Part shown: positions 19,101-26,842 of the stretch, one piece after another | Layout of the letters: every line of letters starts with the position of its first letter | Position numbering within the stretch: position 1 is the stretch's first letter | Source: Flavobacteriaceae bacterium | Lineage (GTDB): Bacteria > Bacteroidota > Bacteroidia > Flavobacteriales > Flavobacteriaceae | DNA: 33,816 bases | NCBI GenBank assembly: GCA_017851655.1 | Contig: JAFMMH010000013.1 | Span: forward strand, 1 to 33,816 | Direction: 5' to 3' | Position numbers and translations under genes: made by a program | The notes under the pieces: generated by a model | Seen by the model: the letters and a program-made list of their open reading frames with translations, nothing else | Database searches by the model: none | What the model was told of the DNA's origin: nothing

Positions 19101-19221
19101 TAGTCAAGATTTACAATTATTAAAAAAAGGAGAACTGTTGATTGACCTTTTTGAAAAAAAAGTAAGTCAGTTTAAAATTGACAGGAAAGATCTACTGGAA
19201 TCATTTGAAGCCGAGCAGTGA
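16156..19221 (+). CDS. Secreted BNR/Asp-box beta-propeller (sortilin/VPS10-like) protein
   Basis: A 1021-residue secreted protein with signal peptide MRLYFPLFICFCLSIQAQ. From residue 34 (NVGPANMSGRI) it carries repeated Asp-box motifs of the S-D-G-TW type: SENGGSAW (67-74), SEDAGKTW, STDGGENW, TDNGGTTW, SDDGGLLW, SYDGGKTF, TFDHGKSW, SIDKGANW, TRDGGQTW, TSDYGKTW and STNEGLDW. Together these imply one or two beta-propellers like those of VPS10/sortilin and YVTN/BNR-like proteins. A C-terminal region after about residue 760 has beta and helical segments without repeats. I see no type IX secretion C-terminal domain, so it may be periplasmic. Function is unknown. It ends one base before the convergent aldo/keto reductase gene. 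Confidence 0.85.
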   Translation: MRLYFPLFICFCLSIQAQTINFDKLENLKMRNVGPANMSGRITAIDVVTANPKIIYVGAASGGVWKSENGGSAWVPVFDDQPTQNIGALAIQQSNPDVIWVGTGEGNPRNSMNLGMGIFKSEDAGKTWKFKGLEATKTIHRILIDPDDENTIYVGALGDPFTENEHRGLYKSTDGGENWYRILSTNSSSGIADLVMDPKNPKKLLAALYDHKRTPFSFVSGGTGSGLYLTDNGGTTWKKINAENGLPSGELGRIGIAIAPSNPNRIYAKIEAQKNALYRSDDGGLLWEQINDNPKFTNNRPFYFQDLAVDTEDQERVYNIYQPLSVSYDGGKTFDTTPMIPADETKGIHADFHALWINPNDPQHFIIGGDGGLGITFDHGKSWYFPESIPVAQFYQINVDYDTPFNVYGGMQDNGNWSGPAYTWKRGGIRTLYWQYLVGGDGFYIAPDIENSRFGFGTSQNGDLYRYDKLTGYYQSISPQAPNKNTPLRFNWNAGFAKDPFDSNGVYYGSQYVHKSIDKGANWKIISPDLTTNNTEYQKGDYGGLTLDISGAENYTSILAIAPSHLDKEIIWVGTDDGQVQLTRDGGQTWSNLTENINELPKEAWIARIHASRYDKKTAWLVVNNYRKGDFKPYLFKTSDYGKTWSSMVNENNVKGYTLSFIQDPVEKELLFLGTENGLWVSTNEGLDWTQFKNGFPSVSTMDLVIQEKESALVVGTFGRAIWVLDDLLSLREIVSNPPKQKLTALPLNEVVQVKGLFIAPPGNIWSGFHTTFEGENRVFQKVSIPFYLNEETNALDSVSAVIKNSEGKEINTVFTKNIKPGLNYITWKLDEKNSTLPGSWINEESRGIPVLPGNYVAEIEYKNELKTTLIKIVPDPRFELDSQVDEALYSFQKQVDVQVERLTLLYKELENYEKFLNATNPKTDNSEVKKEILSDLRLLKNEVNDRPRDRQIGAWQSAKITAFSVMRNVVQFSKARLRNPSSQDLQLLKKGELLIDLFEKKVSQFKIDRKDLLESFEAEQ

Positions 19222-19222
19222 A

Positions 19223-20671
19223 TTAAGTAACCACAGCCTCAGCTTCGATTTCTACTTTATATCCTCGGCCAACTAATTTAGCTTCCACTAGAGTATTTAC
19301 TGGATCGATCCCTTTGAATCGTTGACCATGAGCCTGAGCAACTACTTCCCAATCATTGATGTCGTTTACATATATTCGGGTTCTAACAATATCTTTTAGG
19401 CTTCCTCCTAAAGAAGTAATAGCGGCCTCAATTTTATCAATTACAAAATGCGTCTGGGCGGCAGCATCATTTCCACCAATACACTCATTTTGATGAGTAG
19501 CAGTAGTTCCTGAAACACTAATTCTATCATTTATTTTAACTGCTCTTGAATAGCCTGCAAAAGACTCCCAAACTGTTCCACTATATACTTGAGTTCTATT
19601 TTCTGATTGTTTTACAATTGGATAAACAGAAGGAAAGGTTTCTAAATGATGGCTTAAATCACCAGATGCTGTTAAAAAAGGAGGCTGTCGGTATTCATCT
19701 CCACAATTCCCAGGTATAGGGTTCAATTTACCAATCACAGCTTCAAGCATCTTAACATCTTCGGAATCAAAAGTTATATTTAGTAATTCTTTATGTGCGT
19801 CGATATGAGAACTTTCTCCTAGTCTCGCACCAATAATAACGGAAGCTATATGTTGATTTTCTAACACATACCGACTAGCAATATTGGAAATAGTTGTGTT
19901 CTTTTTTTGAGCGATAAAATCCATTGTACTTAATAATTCCTGAAACAAAGACCATCCTCCAGCAGCCTGAATAAAACGAACATATTTCATCTGGGACCAA
20001 GTTTTTAAAGCCTCTAACTTCGGCTCTTCTACTCCTATCCATCGGTCAGATAAAAAACCACCTAATAGTGTTCCATAAGCAAAAATCTTTACGTTATAAA
20101 GGTCACAAACTTCTCTCATTGCTCCTAGCGCACGGCGATCAACTACAGAATGAGAAATTTGATTACTAACGATAGGGATTCCACTGGCAAGAGCTATACG
20201 TAAATGATGTGCATCAAAATTTGTAACACCAATATTCTTTATTAGTCCCTCTTCCTTCAGTTCTTTTAAAAAAAAGAGTGCATCTAACCAACTAGGATCA
20301 GCATAAAGCCAAGCATGAAACTGTATCAAGTCAAGCTGTTTCTGTTGCATTCTGTTAAGCGCCTTTTCTATGGCATCTCGAACTTGCTTTTTGTCTATTT
20401 TTCCGGGTTTTGGAACCCATTTTGTAAACAAATGAATTCCTTCATGAGTTGGATGATTGTTTTTACAAAGTCCCGCTATAATTTCACTAGATCCATAATG
20501 ATCTGCCATATCAAAAGTTGAAAAACCTGCGGCTATATAGTCATCCATATAAGACGCAGTTTGTGGTAAATCAAGCTTTTGTTCATCCCTTTCCATATCC
20601 GCAATTTGCCAAAGACCAATAAGTATTCTGGGTATAGATAGTGATGACGATAATTTAACTTCTTTTTTCAT
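19223..20671 (-). CDS. Aldo/keto reductase fused to a RidA-family domain
   Basis: A 482-residue two-domain protein. Residues 1 to about 320 are an aldo/keto reductase with the full catalytic tetrad: Asp54, Tyr59 (FDMADHYG), Lys84 (FTKW) and His119 (QFHAW), plus a late 'SVIIGARLGE' NADPH-binding region. From about residue 360 to the end is a RidA/YjgF domain ('SVSGTTATH', 'VRTRIYVNDI', 'VEIEAEAVV'), the family that hydrolyses reactive enamines and imines from amino-acid metabolism. A linker of about 40 residues joins them. The permease gene ends 2 bases upstream on the same strand, so uptake and metabolism of an amino acid or amine is a reasonable guess. The exact substrate is unknown. Confidence 0.88.
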   Translation of the reverse strand: MKKEVKLSSSLSIPRILIGLWQIADMERDEQKLDLPQTASYMDDYIAAGFSTFDMADHYGSSEIIAGLCKNNHPTHEGIHLFTKWVPKPGKIDKKQVRDAIEKALNRMQQKQLDLIQFHAWLYADPSWLDALFFLKELKEEGLIKNIGVTNFDAHHLRIALASGIPIVSNQISHSVVDRRALGAMREVCDLYNVKIFAYGTLLGGFLSDRWIGVEEPKLEALKTWSQMKYVRFIQAAGGWSLFQELLSTMDFIAQKKNTTISNIASRYVLENQHIASVIIGARLGESSHIDAHKELLNITFDSEDVKMLEAVIGKLNPIPGNCGDEYRQPPFLTASGDLSHHLETFPSVYPIVKQSENRTQVYSGTVWESFAGYSRAVKINDRISVSGTTATHQNECIGGNDAAAQTHFVIDKIEAAITSLGGSLKDIVRTRIYVNDINDWEVVAQAHGQRFKGIDPVNTLVEAKLVGRGYKVEIEAEAVVT

Positions 20672-20673
20672 TG

Positions 20674-22155
20674 CTATTCTATTGGTAAGTTTTTAAACCT
20701 TTGCATAATAGTTTTATCATGGATTTTTAATTTTTTCCATCGTAAGTAAAAAACCAAACTGGCAACTCCCATTACAATCAACCAAACATAGGTAGAATGA
20801 AAATACCAAGCCTCCACTTCGCTAACAAGGTCTTTGTATAAATGTATTGTCAAAAAAATAGAAAGAAAAAATATCCCTCCCCATCCTATAATTAACTGTA
20901 ACCTTCTTGATTTTATCACTTCTATTTCACTGTATAATTTAAAATTATATTCTTTGATTGTAATAAGGGTAACGCACATCAATAAAAAATTAACTAACAT
21001 AGAGGTCACCATAATGTCAATTCCCAAAAAGAAATCACCAGCAAAATTGGAACCTAACACACCAATACTTGCCATAATCCCTGCAATGACCAAGGCTACT
21101 ACTGGGGTATTCTTTTTTGGATGAATATAAGTTAAACGTGAAGAAGCCACACCATCTTTTGCCCAAGCAAACATAAGTCGTGAGACAGATAATAACATTG
21201 CTGGTAAATCATTGATCAACGCAATAGTAGCGCCTACTATAATAAGTGTATCTAAACCATAGGGCAAGACATAACTGAGTAATCCTGGTGCAGAAATATC
21301 TTTCTCTAAAGCCTGTTCAGCGACAAAACTCCAAGGAATAATCTTGTAAACAGCAGCCGTGAAAAGAAAATAAAATAAGCCCACTCCTAATATGGCAATT
21401 AGTATTGCTAGTGGCAGATTTCTCCTGGGATTTATGGCTTCACTACCTGTTTGAGAGATTGCATCAAAACCGATAAAGCTTGAAAATAAAACTGCTGAGG
21501 CGGACAAAAAGCTAAGCCATTTAAAAGGAGGATCTGATTTAGGAACAAATGGATTTCCTGATTTTTCTGCTACAGAAGCCAAAAAATCTGAAGAATCAAA
21601 GAAAAAACTAGAAAAAATAACGATACTTCCCAAACAAAAAATGATAACGACCATAGGTATCAAAAGATTTGTATAAGCCTTAATTCCTCTGACATTGAGA
21701 TACACAAATCCCCAGATTAGACCTAAGGCTAAACTTACTCGAATGATAGGAATGTCCAACAAAGAAGAAAGTCCAAAAAATTGATGAGTGTATGCAATAT
21801 CTCTTAAAAAAGGAATTGAAATATAGGCAATCACTCCAATAACGATGGATAGTCCAAACCACTGCGAAAAACTTGCTACAAAACCAAAATAGGGATTTAA
21901 TCCTCTGCTTGCATATAGATAACTCCCTCCTGCTCTGGGCATAGCAGAGGACAAAATAGAATAAGCTAGTCCCGCAAATAAGGCAGGGACAGCGGCAAAA
22001 GCGAATGCCCATAATACATTTGGCCCGATGGATGGGACACTTCGGTGAATCATAAAAGGAACCACATTTATAGAAGCTCCTACCATAGAGGACACTCCAG
22101 TAGCAATAACCGCAATCAAACCCATTTGCCTTTTCAGTCTGGGTTTAATTTCCAT
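20674..22155 (-). CDS. APC-superfamily amino acid permease
   Basis: A 493-residue inner-membrane transporter with about 12 hydrophobic segments. The first helix has the APC signature region 'LIAVIATGVSSMVGASI'. 'MPRAGGSYLYASRGLNPYFGF' matches the conserved APC segment after helix 2, and 'FIGFDAISQTGSEAINPRRNLPLAI' matches the helix 6 to 7 loop. These mark it as an amino acid or polyamine permease driven by ion gradients. The substrate cannot be read from sequence. It is the first gene of a two-gene unit with the AKR-RidA fusion (gap 2 bases). The 300-plus bases before its start hold no other gene; TATCTTTA (complement of 22208-22215) is a near-match promoter element. Confidence 0.92.
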   Translation of the reverse strand: MEIKPRLKRQMGLIAVIATGVSSMVGASINVVPFMIHRSVPSIGPNVLWAFAFAAVPALFAGLAYSILSSAMPRAGGSYLYASRGLNPYFGFVASFSQWFGLSIVIGVIAYISIPFLRDIAYTHQFFGLSSLLDIPIIRVSLALGLIWGFVYLNVRGIKAYTNLLIPMVVIIFCLGSIVIFSSFFFDSSDFLASVAEKSGNPFVPKSDPPFKWLSFLSASAVLFSSFIGFDAISQTGSEAINPRRNLPLAILIAILGVGLFYFLFTAAVYKIIPWSFVAEQALEKDISAPGLLSYVLPYGLDTLIIVGATIALINDLPAMLLSVSRLMFAWAKDGVASSRLTYIHPKKNTPVVALVIAGIMASIGVLGSNFAGDFFLGIDIMVTSMLVNFLLMCVTLITIKEYNFKLYSEIEVIKSRRLQLIIGWGGIFFLSIFLTIHLYKDLVSEVEAWYFHSTYVWLIVMGVASLVFYLRWKKLKIHDKTIMQRFKNLPIE

Positions 22156-22460
22156 AAAGTATACCGAATTTGATTTTCAATGAATATGATTTGTACTAAT
22201 GTGCATTTAAAGATAAATGAATAAATTTTTTATTCGATAAAATCTCCACTATTTATAAACTATCGAATCCGTGGGTAACTTTGATAATTTGTGGTTCACA
22301 AATTCAAATAGCGATACCCTTTCCAAAGGCAAAAATAATTTTTCAACTAAATTTTAAAGAATTGAGAACCATCAATTAGCCTCATCCGAAGGATTCGCGC
22401 ATTTAAGATTTAAGGAGTCTAAAACTCATCCCTTTGAAGCGAACCCAGCTGAATTGAAAC
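22156..22460. other. Gene-free stretch between permease start and tRNA-Leu terminator
   Basis: About 300 bases with no convincing reading frame on either strand. The one structured element is a perfect hairpin at 22286-22304: AATTTGTG, loop GTT, CACAAATT. It is not followed by a U run on either strand, so it is not a typical terminator. The first 60 bases next to the permease presumably hold its promoter. The part from about 22370 to 22455 is less AT-rich than the rest, but I cannot assign it. Confidence 0.4.
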
Positions 22461-22490
22461 AAAAAAAACCCTCCTTAATGGAGGGTTTTT
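22461..22490 (-). terminator. Intrinsic terminator of tRNA-Leu
   Basis: Read on the minus strand, an A-rich lead, then ACCCTCC, loop ATTAA, GGAGGGT and a run of eight T. The stem is 11 base pairs when the flanking A/T pairs are counted. It begins 2 bases after the tRNA 3' end, a textbook intrinsic terminator. Confidence 0.88.
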
Positions 22491-22491
22491 G

Positions 22492-22573
22492 TGCGGGTGA
22501 AGGGACTCGAACCCCCAAGCCGTAAAGCACTAGATCCTAAATCTAGCGTGTCTACCAATTTCACCACACCCGC
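22492..22573 (-). tRNA. tRNA-Leu (anticodon UAG)
   Basis: An 82-base class II tRNA on the minus strand. The acceptor stem GCGGGTG pairs with CACCCGC followed by discriminator A. The anticodon arm is CTAGA, loop TTTAGGA, TCTAG, giving UAG at 22539-22537. The variable arm is long, and the T arm contains GGTTCGAGTCC. The 3' CCA is not encoded. The long variable arm plus UAG anticodon fit tRNA-Leu reading CUN codons. TATATTTG lies 19 bases upstream and a strong terminator follows. Confidence 0.96.
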
Positions 22574-22592
22574 TTTTAGATATTGGTGGGTG

Positions 22593-22600
22593 CAAATATA
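22593..22600 (-). promoter_or_regulatory. -7 promoter element of tRNA-Leu
   Basis: The minus strand reads TATATTTG, an exact TAnnTTTG match, 19 bases before the first base of mature tRNA-Leu. That leaves a short 5' leader for RNase P to remove. No clear TTG -33 element is visible. Confidence 0.5.
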
Positions 22601-22647
22601 GTTAAGTTTTTGCATAAAATTTCCACTTCTAAAAAAAATACAATGGT

Positions 22648-22655
22648 TAGCTTTG
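22648..22655 (+). promoter_or_regulatory. -7 promoter element of the M20 dipeptidase gene
   Basis: TAGCTTTG matches TAnnTTTG and ends 23 bases before the ATG at 22679. It lies inside the longer open frame that begins at 22583, which argues that the longer start is not used. No TTG is seen at the expected -33 position. Confidence 0.45.
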
Positions 22656-22678
22656 TATCATTACGAAACGACCTAAAT

Positions 22679-24061
22679 ATGACACTTACAAACGATCAAA
22701 AACGTTATTTAGAAGAATGGATGAATTTCTTAAAGATCCCATCAGTTAGCGCAGATCCAAGTTATAAAAAAGATGTTGCTCAAGCTGCTGAATGGGTGAA
22801 GGATGCCCTTGAGAATGTCGGCTGTGTTCATACAGAAATTATTCCAACAAACGGACACCCAATAGTATATGGAGAGCATTTGATCGATCCCAAACTCCCC
22901 ACGGTTTTGGTATATGGGCATTATGATGTGCAACCCCCGGACCCTCTAGAATTATGGGATAGCCCACCATTTGAACCAATAATCAAAACAACCCCGCTCC
23001 ATCCAGAAGGGGCTGTGTTTGCCAGAGGAGCTTGTGATGATAAAGGACAAATGTTTATGCACATAAAAGCTTTTGAAGTCATGAAAAAGAAGGGATCATT
23101 AAGCTGTAATATCAAATTTATGATCGAAGGCGAGGAAGAAGTTGGGAGTGATCATTTAGAAGACTTTGTGAAAAATAATAAACAAAAATTAACTTGCGAT
23201 GTTATCCTGATCTCCGATACTGGAATGATTTCAAGAGAACAGCCTTCAATCTCCACTGGTTTACGCGGATTAAGTTATATGGAAGTTACGGTTACAGGAC
23301 CTAATAGAGATTTGCATTCGGGCTTATACGGAGGGGCAGTCGCAAATCCAATTAATGTTTTGTGTGAAATGATTGCCCAATTACACGACGATAAAAAACG
23401 TATTACTATTCCTGGTTTTTATGATAACGTAGAAGCACTTTCTGAAAATGAAAGAGCAGCGATGGCTGAAGCTCCTTTTGATTTAGAAGAATTTAAAAAT
23501 TCTATTGGCATAAAAGAGGTCTCTGGAGAAGCAAGTTATTCTAATGAAGAACGCAGAACCATTCGCCCAACACTAGACGTAAACGGAATATGGGGTGGAT
23601 ATATCGGTGAAGGTGCAAAAACAGTTATCCCGAGTAAAGCCCATGCTAAAATTTCTATGCGATTGGTTCCCAATCAGGACTGGAACGAGATCAGCAAATT
23701 ATTTAGTAATCATTTCCAATCCATAGCACCAGAAGGAGTAACAGTAGATGTTCAAACTCACCACGGAGGCTATGCTTATGTTACTCCAACAGATAATATT
23801 GCCTACCAAGCCGCACATCATGCTTATCTCGATACTTTCGGGATTCCACCTATCCCAAGCAGAGGAGGGGGAAGTATTCCTATTGTCCCAATGTTTGAAA
23901 ATGAATTAGGAGTAAAATCTATTTTAATGGGATTTGGTTTGGACTCAGACGCCATTCATTCCCCTAATGAACATTATGGGCTTTTCAATTTTTTTAAGGG
24001 AATTGAAACCATTCCAAAGTTTTACGAACATTTCAGTAAACTAAATGGCAATAATATCTAA
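22679..24061 (+). CDS. M20 family dipeptidase/peptidase
   Basis: A 460-residue cytoplasmic metallopeptidase of the M20 family (carnosinase/PepV-like dipeptidases). Zinc-site motifs in order: 'VLVYGHYDVQPPDP', 'ARGACDDKGQ' with the bridging Asp, 'MIEGEEEVGS' with the catalytic Glu pair, and the C-terminal 'FGLDSDAIHSPNEHYG' with the last His ligand. The lid-domain segment 'GPNRDLHSGLYGG' is also present. I chose the ATG giving MTLTNDQKRYLE because the 32 extra residues of the longer frame look non-coding and contain a promoter element. It overlaps the convergent hemW gene by four bases. Confidence 0.92.
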   Translation: MTLTNDQKRYLEEWMNFLKIPSVSADPSYKKDVAQAAEWVKDALENVGCVHTEIIPTNGHPIVYGEHLIDPKLPTVLVYGHYDVQPPDPLELWDSPPFEPIIKTTPLHPEGAVFARGACDDKGQMFMHIKAFEVMKKKGSLSCNIKFMIEGEEEVGSDHLEDFVKNNKQKLTCDVILISDTGMISREQPSISTGLRGLSYMEVTVTGPNRDLHSGLYGGAVANPINVLCEMIAQLHDDKKRITIPGFYDNVEALSENERAAMAEAPFDLEEFKNSIGIKEVSGEASYSNEERRTIRPTLDVNGIWGGYIGEGAKTVIPSKAHAKISMRLVPNQDWNEISKLFSNHFQSIAPEGVTVDVQTHHGGYAYVTPTDNIAYQAAHHAYLDTFGIPPIPSRGGGSIPIVPMFENELGVKSILMGFGLDSDAIHSPNEHYGLFNFFKGIETIPKFYEHFSKLNGNNI

Positions 24062-25182
24062 ACCATAAATAAATCGGCTGCTAAGCCATCCGTTAGAAAC
24101 TTTGCACTCTGATGAATTTTTAAGTAATCTCCATCCCAATAGAAATATCGTGCTTCTAAATGTCTTGAGGCTTGTTCCTCTAAATAGGTAGCAAAAAGTT
24201 TCCCAAATATTTCTTGAACGTAAAGGAGTGAAATTCCTTCAACCGTTCTTAATCCAGTCATTAGATACTCATTATATCTATCTTTAAGTGTAAGTTGCTC
24301 TTCCTCGAAAGAAAGTTTATTCTCTTGAATAGCCTTTAGATAAAGGTGGTTATTAGAAACATTCCACTTTCTGATCTTTTCACCATCATAGCTATGCGCA
24401 GCAGGACCGATTCCAACATACGGTTTCCCTTTCCAATAATTTTGATTGTTCAGAGAAAAAAAATGGGGTTTACCGAAATTCGAAAATTCATAATTGACAT
24501 AACCCAAATCTGTCATTTTTCTAACCATTAATTGATATTGATTTTCAACAGCTTCTTCGGGCAATAGCAACACTTCTTTATTTTTGATTTGTGTAGATAA
24601 GACCGTTTTTTTTTCAACTGTCAATGCGTAAGCAGAAAGGTGTGGTGGATTATAACTCAATGCCAAGTCGAGATTCTGTTCCCATTCCATTTGGGTGGAA
24701 TAGGGTAATCCATAGATCAAATCCAAAGTGTAATTTGTAAATTTTTTTGAAATCAAATCTAAAGCATCAAATGCCTGTGCGGCTTTATGAGCTCTGTTCA
24801 TGAGGATCAAATCTTTATCTAAAAAGGACTGCACTCCAAGACTCAACCTATTAATTCCTGCGTATTTTAAGTCGGATAAATAAGCAGCGCTTACATCGTC
24901 CGGGTTTACTTCTAAGGTGATCTCTAGAGGCTTGTTAACCTTAAATTGAGACTGAACAGCTGTCAGTATTTCTTCGATTTGTTTGGGATCCAATAATGAA
25001 GGTGAACCTCCTCCAAAATAGATGCTTTCTAGAGGTGAATTGATTTCTTCCGAACGCAAAGTCAATTCTTTATTCATGGCCTTCCACAAAGAATCTTGGT
25101 TTTTAGTATTTGTAGAAAAATGAAAATTACAATAATGACAAGCTTGTTTGCAGAAGGGAAAGTGAAAGTATAAGTTTGACAT
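24058..25182 (-). CDS. hemW: Radical SAM heme chaperone HemW
   Basis: A 374-residue HemN-like protein. The N terminus YFHFPFCKQACHYCNF carries the SAM-cluster cysteines C11, C15 and C18, followed by 'YFGGGSPSLL', 'LEVNPDD' and 'LSLGVQSF'. The protein lacks the long N-terminal region of true oxygen-independent coproporphyrinogen oxidases, so HemW (a heme-binding chaperone for heme insertion) is the better name. It lies 17 bases downstream of ruvC and probably belongs to the same minus-strand operon. Its end overlaps the M20 gene tail to tail. Confidence 0.92.
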   Translation of the reverse strand: MSNLYFHFPFCKQACHYCNFHFSTNTKNQDSLWKAMNKELTLRSEEINSPLESIYFGGGSPSLLDPKQIEEILTAVQSQFKVNKPLEITLEVNPDDVSAAYLSDLKYAGINRLSLGVQSFLDKDLILMNRAHKAAQAFDALDLISKKFTNYTLDLIYGLPYSTQMEWEQNLDLALSYNPPHLSAYALTVEKKTVLSTQIKNKEVLLLPEEAVENQYQLMVRKMTDLGYVNYEFSNFGKPHFFSLNNQNYWKGKPYVGIGPAAHSYDGEKIRKWNVSNNHLYLKAIQENKLSFEEEQLTLKDRYNEYLMTGLRTVEGISLLYVQEIFGKLFATYLEEQASRHLEARYFYWDGDYLKIHQSAKFLTDGLAADLFMV

Positions 25183-25199
25183 CTAAAAAAGAACCCGAA

Positions 25200-25754
25200 T
25201 TAGGATTTAATTTTTTTTGGATTTTGATTTACGAAAGCGCTCCAACCTGTATAGCTCTTCTCGTTTGATTCCTTCCCCATATTATAGTAATGACAAACTG
25301 CGGCTGCCAATCCATCAGTTGCATCTAAGTTTTTTGGAAGAGTTTTAAATTTTAGCAACTGTTGTAACATTTTAGCAACCTGTTCTTTAGAAGCATTTCC
25401 ATTTCCTGTAATGGCCATTTTAATTTTTTTTGGAGAATACTCTGTTATGGTAAGTTCTCTTGACAAACCTGCTGCCATTGCAACTCCTTGGGCCCTACCT
25501 AACTTGAGCATAGACTGCACATTTTTCCCATAAAAAGGGGCTTCAAGAGCCATTTCATCAGGATGATATTCATCAATCAACTCAATAGTTCTTTTAAAAA
25601 TATGATGCAATTTCAAAAAATGATTATCATATTTCTTAAGTTGCAATTCGTGCATTTGAATCATCCGCATGGATGATTTAGTTACAGCTATTAATCCGAA
25701 CCCCATAATGGTTGTTCCTGGATCAACACCTAAAATGATTTGCTCTTCTTGCAT
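25200..25754 (-). CDS. ruvC: Holliday junction resolvase RuvC
   Basis: A 184-residue endonuclease that resolves Holliday junctions with RuvAB. All four metal-binding acidic residues are visible: Asp11 (GVDPGTT), Glu71 (LEAPFYG), and Asp144 with Asp147 (DATDGLAAAVCH). Length is standard. Its ATG shares one base with the stop codon of the lipoprotein gene upstream, so translation of the two is probably coupled. No ruvA or ruvB is in the window. Confidence 0.95.
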   Translation of the reverse strand: MQEEQIILGVDPGTTIMGFGLIAVTKSSMRMIQMHELQLKKYDNHFLKLHHIFKRTIELIDEYHPDEMALEAPFYGKNVQSMLKLGRAQGVAMAAGLSRELTITEYSPKKIKMAITGNGNASKEQVAKMLQQLLKFKTLPKNLDATDGLAAAVCHYYNMGKESNEKSYTGWSAFVNQNPKKIKS

Positions 25755-26251
25755 TAGTTAAGCTCCTGAGCTACTATACGAATAGGTAATTGAAATTCCG
25801 CTACAACAAAAGAGCCAACATTAGACTTTATCGCTGGTTTAGCCTGTGGAAGTTGATATATTGCATCAACTAAAATATTATTTAAATTAGGTATGGCTTC
25901 TAAGATCGCATTCGAAAAATCAACATCTTTCAAACTCACATATCCTTCCTTATCTACAGTGATAATAAGCAAAAGTACTTCTTCAATTTGCCGATTTGCT
26001 TCAGGAATATTGTTGTTAAGATAGTCACTTACAGTTGTAATTATAAGTTCTTTAAAACACACTTCATTATCATTCCCTTCTAAACCCTCGCAAACATCAA
26101 AACTAGGGGCGATATCCTGAGCAGACCATTTTGAGGCTTTAGCAATTTCTTTCGTCGAAACTTGGGTTGATTCAAATAAATGACAACTTGTGAAAAACAA
26201 AAACACCGGGAGCATCAAATAGAGAGAAGTGTGAGGTGTGATTTTTTTCAT
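25754..26251 (-). CDS. Putative lipoprotein with TonB-C-terminal-like domain
   Basis: A 165-residue protein with a signal peptide ending FFTSC, a lipobox-like site at about residue 23. The rest resembles the C-terminal domain of energy-transducer TonB proteins of the Bacteroidota: 'FDVCEG...VCFKELIITTVSDYL', an EVLLLIITVDKEGYV strand pair, a 'AIYQLPQAKPAI' segment and a terminal 'EFQLPIRIVAQ' strand. Unlike true TonB it is lipid-anchored and lacks a Pro-rich linker, so energy transduction is unlikely. It may be a periplasmic TonB-C-fold protein of unknown role. It is first in the operon with ruvC and hemW. The TonB-like assignment is by pattern only. Confidence 0.65.
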   Translation of the reverse strand: MKKITPHTSLYLMLPVFLFFTSCHLFESTQVSTKEIAKASKWSAQDIAPSFDVCEGLEGNDNEVCFKELIITTVSDYLNNNIPEANRQIEEVLLLIITVDKEGYVSLKDVDFSNAILEAIPNLNNILVDAIYQLPQAKPAIKSNVGSFVVAEFQLPIRIVAQELN

Positions 26252-26341
26252 TTTTATTGAAATATCTAATAAAGTTACGATTTTTATTTATTTTTCATGT
26301 TATAAGACTCCAATTTAGGAACTAAACCAACACTTAAACTT

Positions 26342-26842
26342 ATGGACCTTTTTTTAATCTGTCTCTCCGGATTTTTCATTTTATTGGGTATCGCAGGTAG
26401 CTTTCTTCCAGTCATCCCCGGGCCCCTTACTTCATGGATAGGATTACTAATTCTTAGTTTCATCTCTGAAGTCTACATCTCAACAGACTTTCTAATTATT
26501 AGTTTTTCCATAGCCTTGTTTATTTTTTTATTGGATATTTTTATACCGATCGTTGGAGCAAAAAAATTTGGAGGAGGAAAAGGAAGCACCTATGGAGCAG
26601 CGGTTGGTCTTTTCATTGGGATTATTTTTTTAGGTCCATTTGGAATTTTATTTGGCCCTTTTTTAGGCGCTTTTTTTGGAGAGCTAATTGTTAATAAACA
26701 AAACAAAAAAGGTGCATTAAAAGCTGCTTTTGGTTCTCTAATTGGTTTCTTATCCGGTGTATTTCTCAAGTTTATTGTAGGGCTAGCTTTTGGCTTTTAC
26801 TTCCTTCGTTTTTTATGGAATGCTAGAGCATTTCTCTTTTAA
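26342..26842 (+). CDS. DUF456 family membrane protein
   Basis: A 166-residue, very hydrophobic protein with about five membrane segments. It shows the DUF456 plan: an N-terminal 'GSFLPVIPGPLTSWIGLL' segment, an Asp in 'FLLDIFIPIVGAKKFGGGKGSTYGAAVGL', and glycine-rich helices 'GPFGILFGPFLGAFFGEL' that resemble glycine-zipper packing. The function of the family is not known to me. It is divergent from the lipoprotein-ruvC-hemW operon, with 90 bases between. Confidence 0.85.
   Translation: MDLFLICLSGFFILLGIAGSFLPVIPGPLTSWIGLLILSFISEVYISTDFLIISFSIALFIFLLDIFIPIVGAKKFGGGKGSTYGAAVGLFIGIIFLGPFGILFGPFLGAFFGELIVNKQNKKGALKAAFGSLIGFLSGVFLKFIVGLAFGFYFLRFLWNARAFLF

Noticed and set aside
21680-22012. 110-codon open frame inside the permease gene, same strand, other frame
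   Set aside because: Cys/Phe/Ser-rich shadow of membrane-helix codons, with no independent start signal.
22208-22215. TATCTTTA (minus strand) as the permease promoter
   Set aside because: A one-base mismatch to the consensus and no -33 element; mentioned only as a near match.
22492-22573. tRNA-Leu as an integration site for a mobile element
   Set aside because: No integrase, no repeat of the tRNA 3' end and no phage-like genes nearby.
22583-22678. 32-residue N-terminal extension of the M20 peptidase
   Set aside because: It contains a TAGCTTTG promoter element and starts next to tRNA-Leu; the ATG at 22679 gives the normal N terminus.
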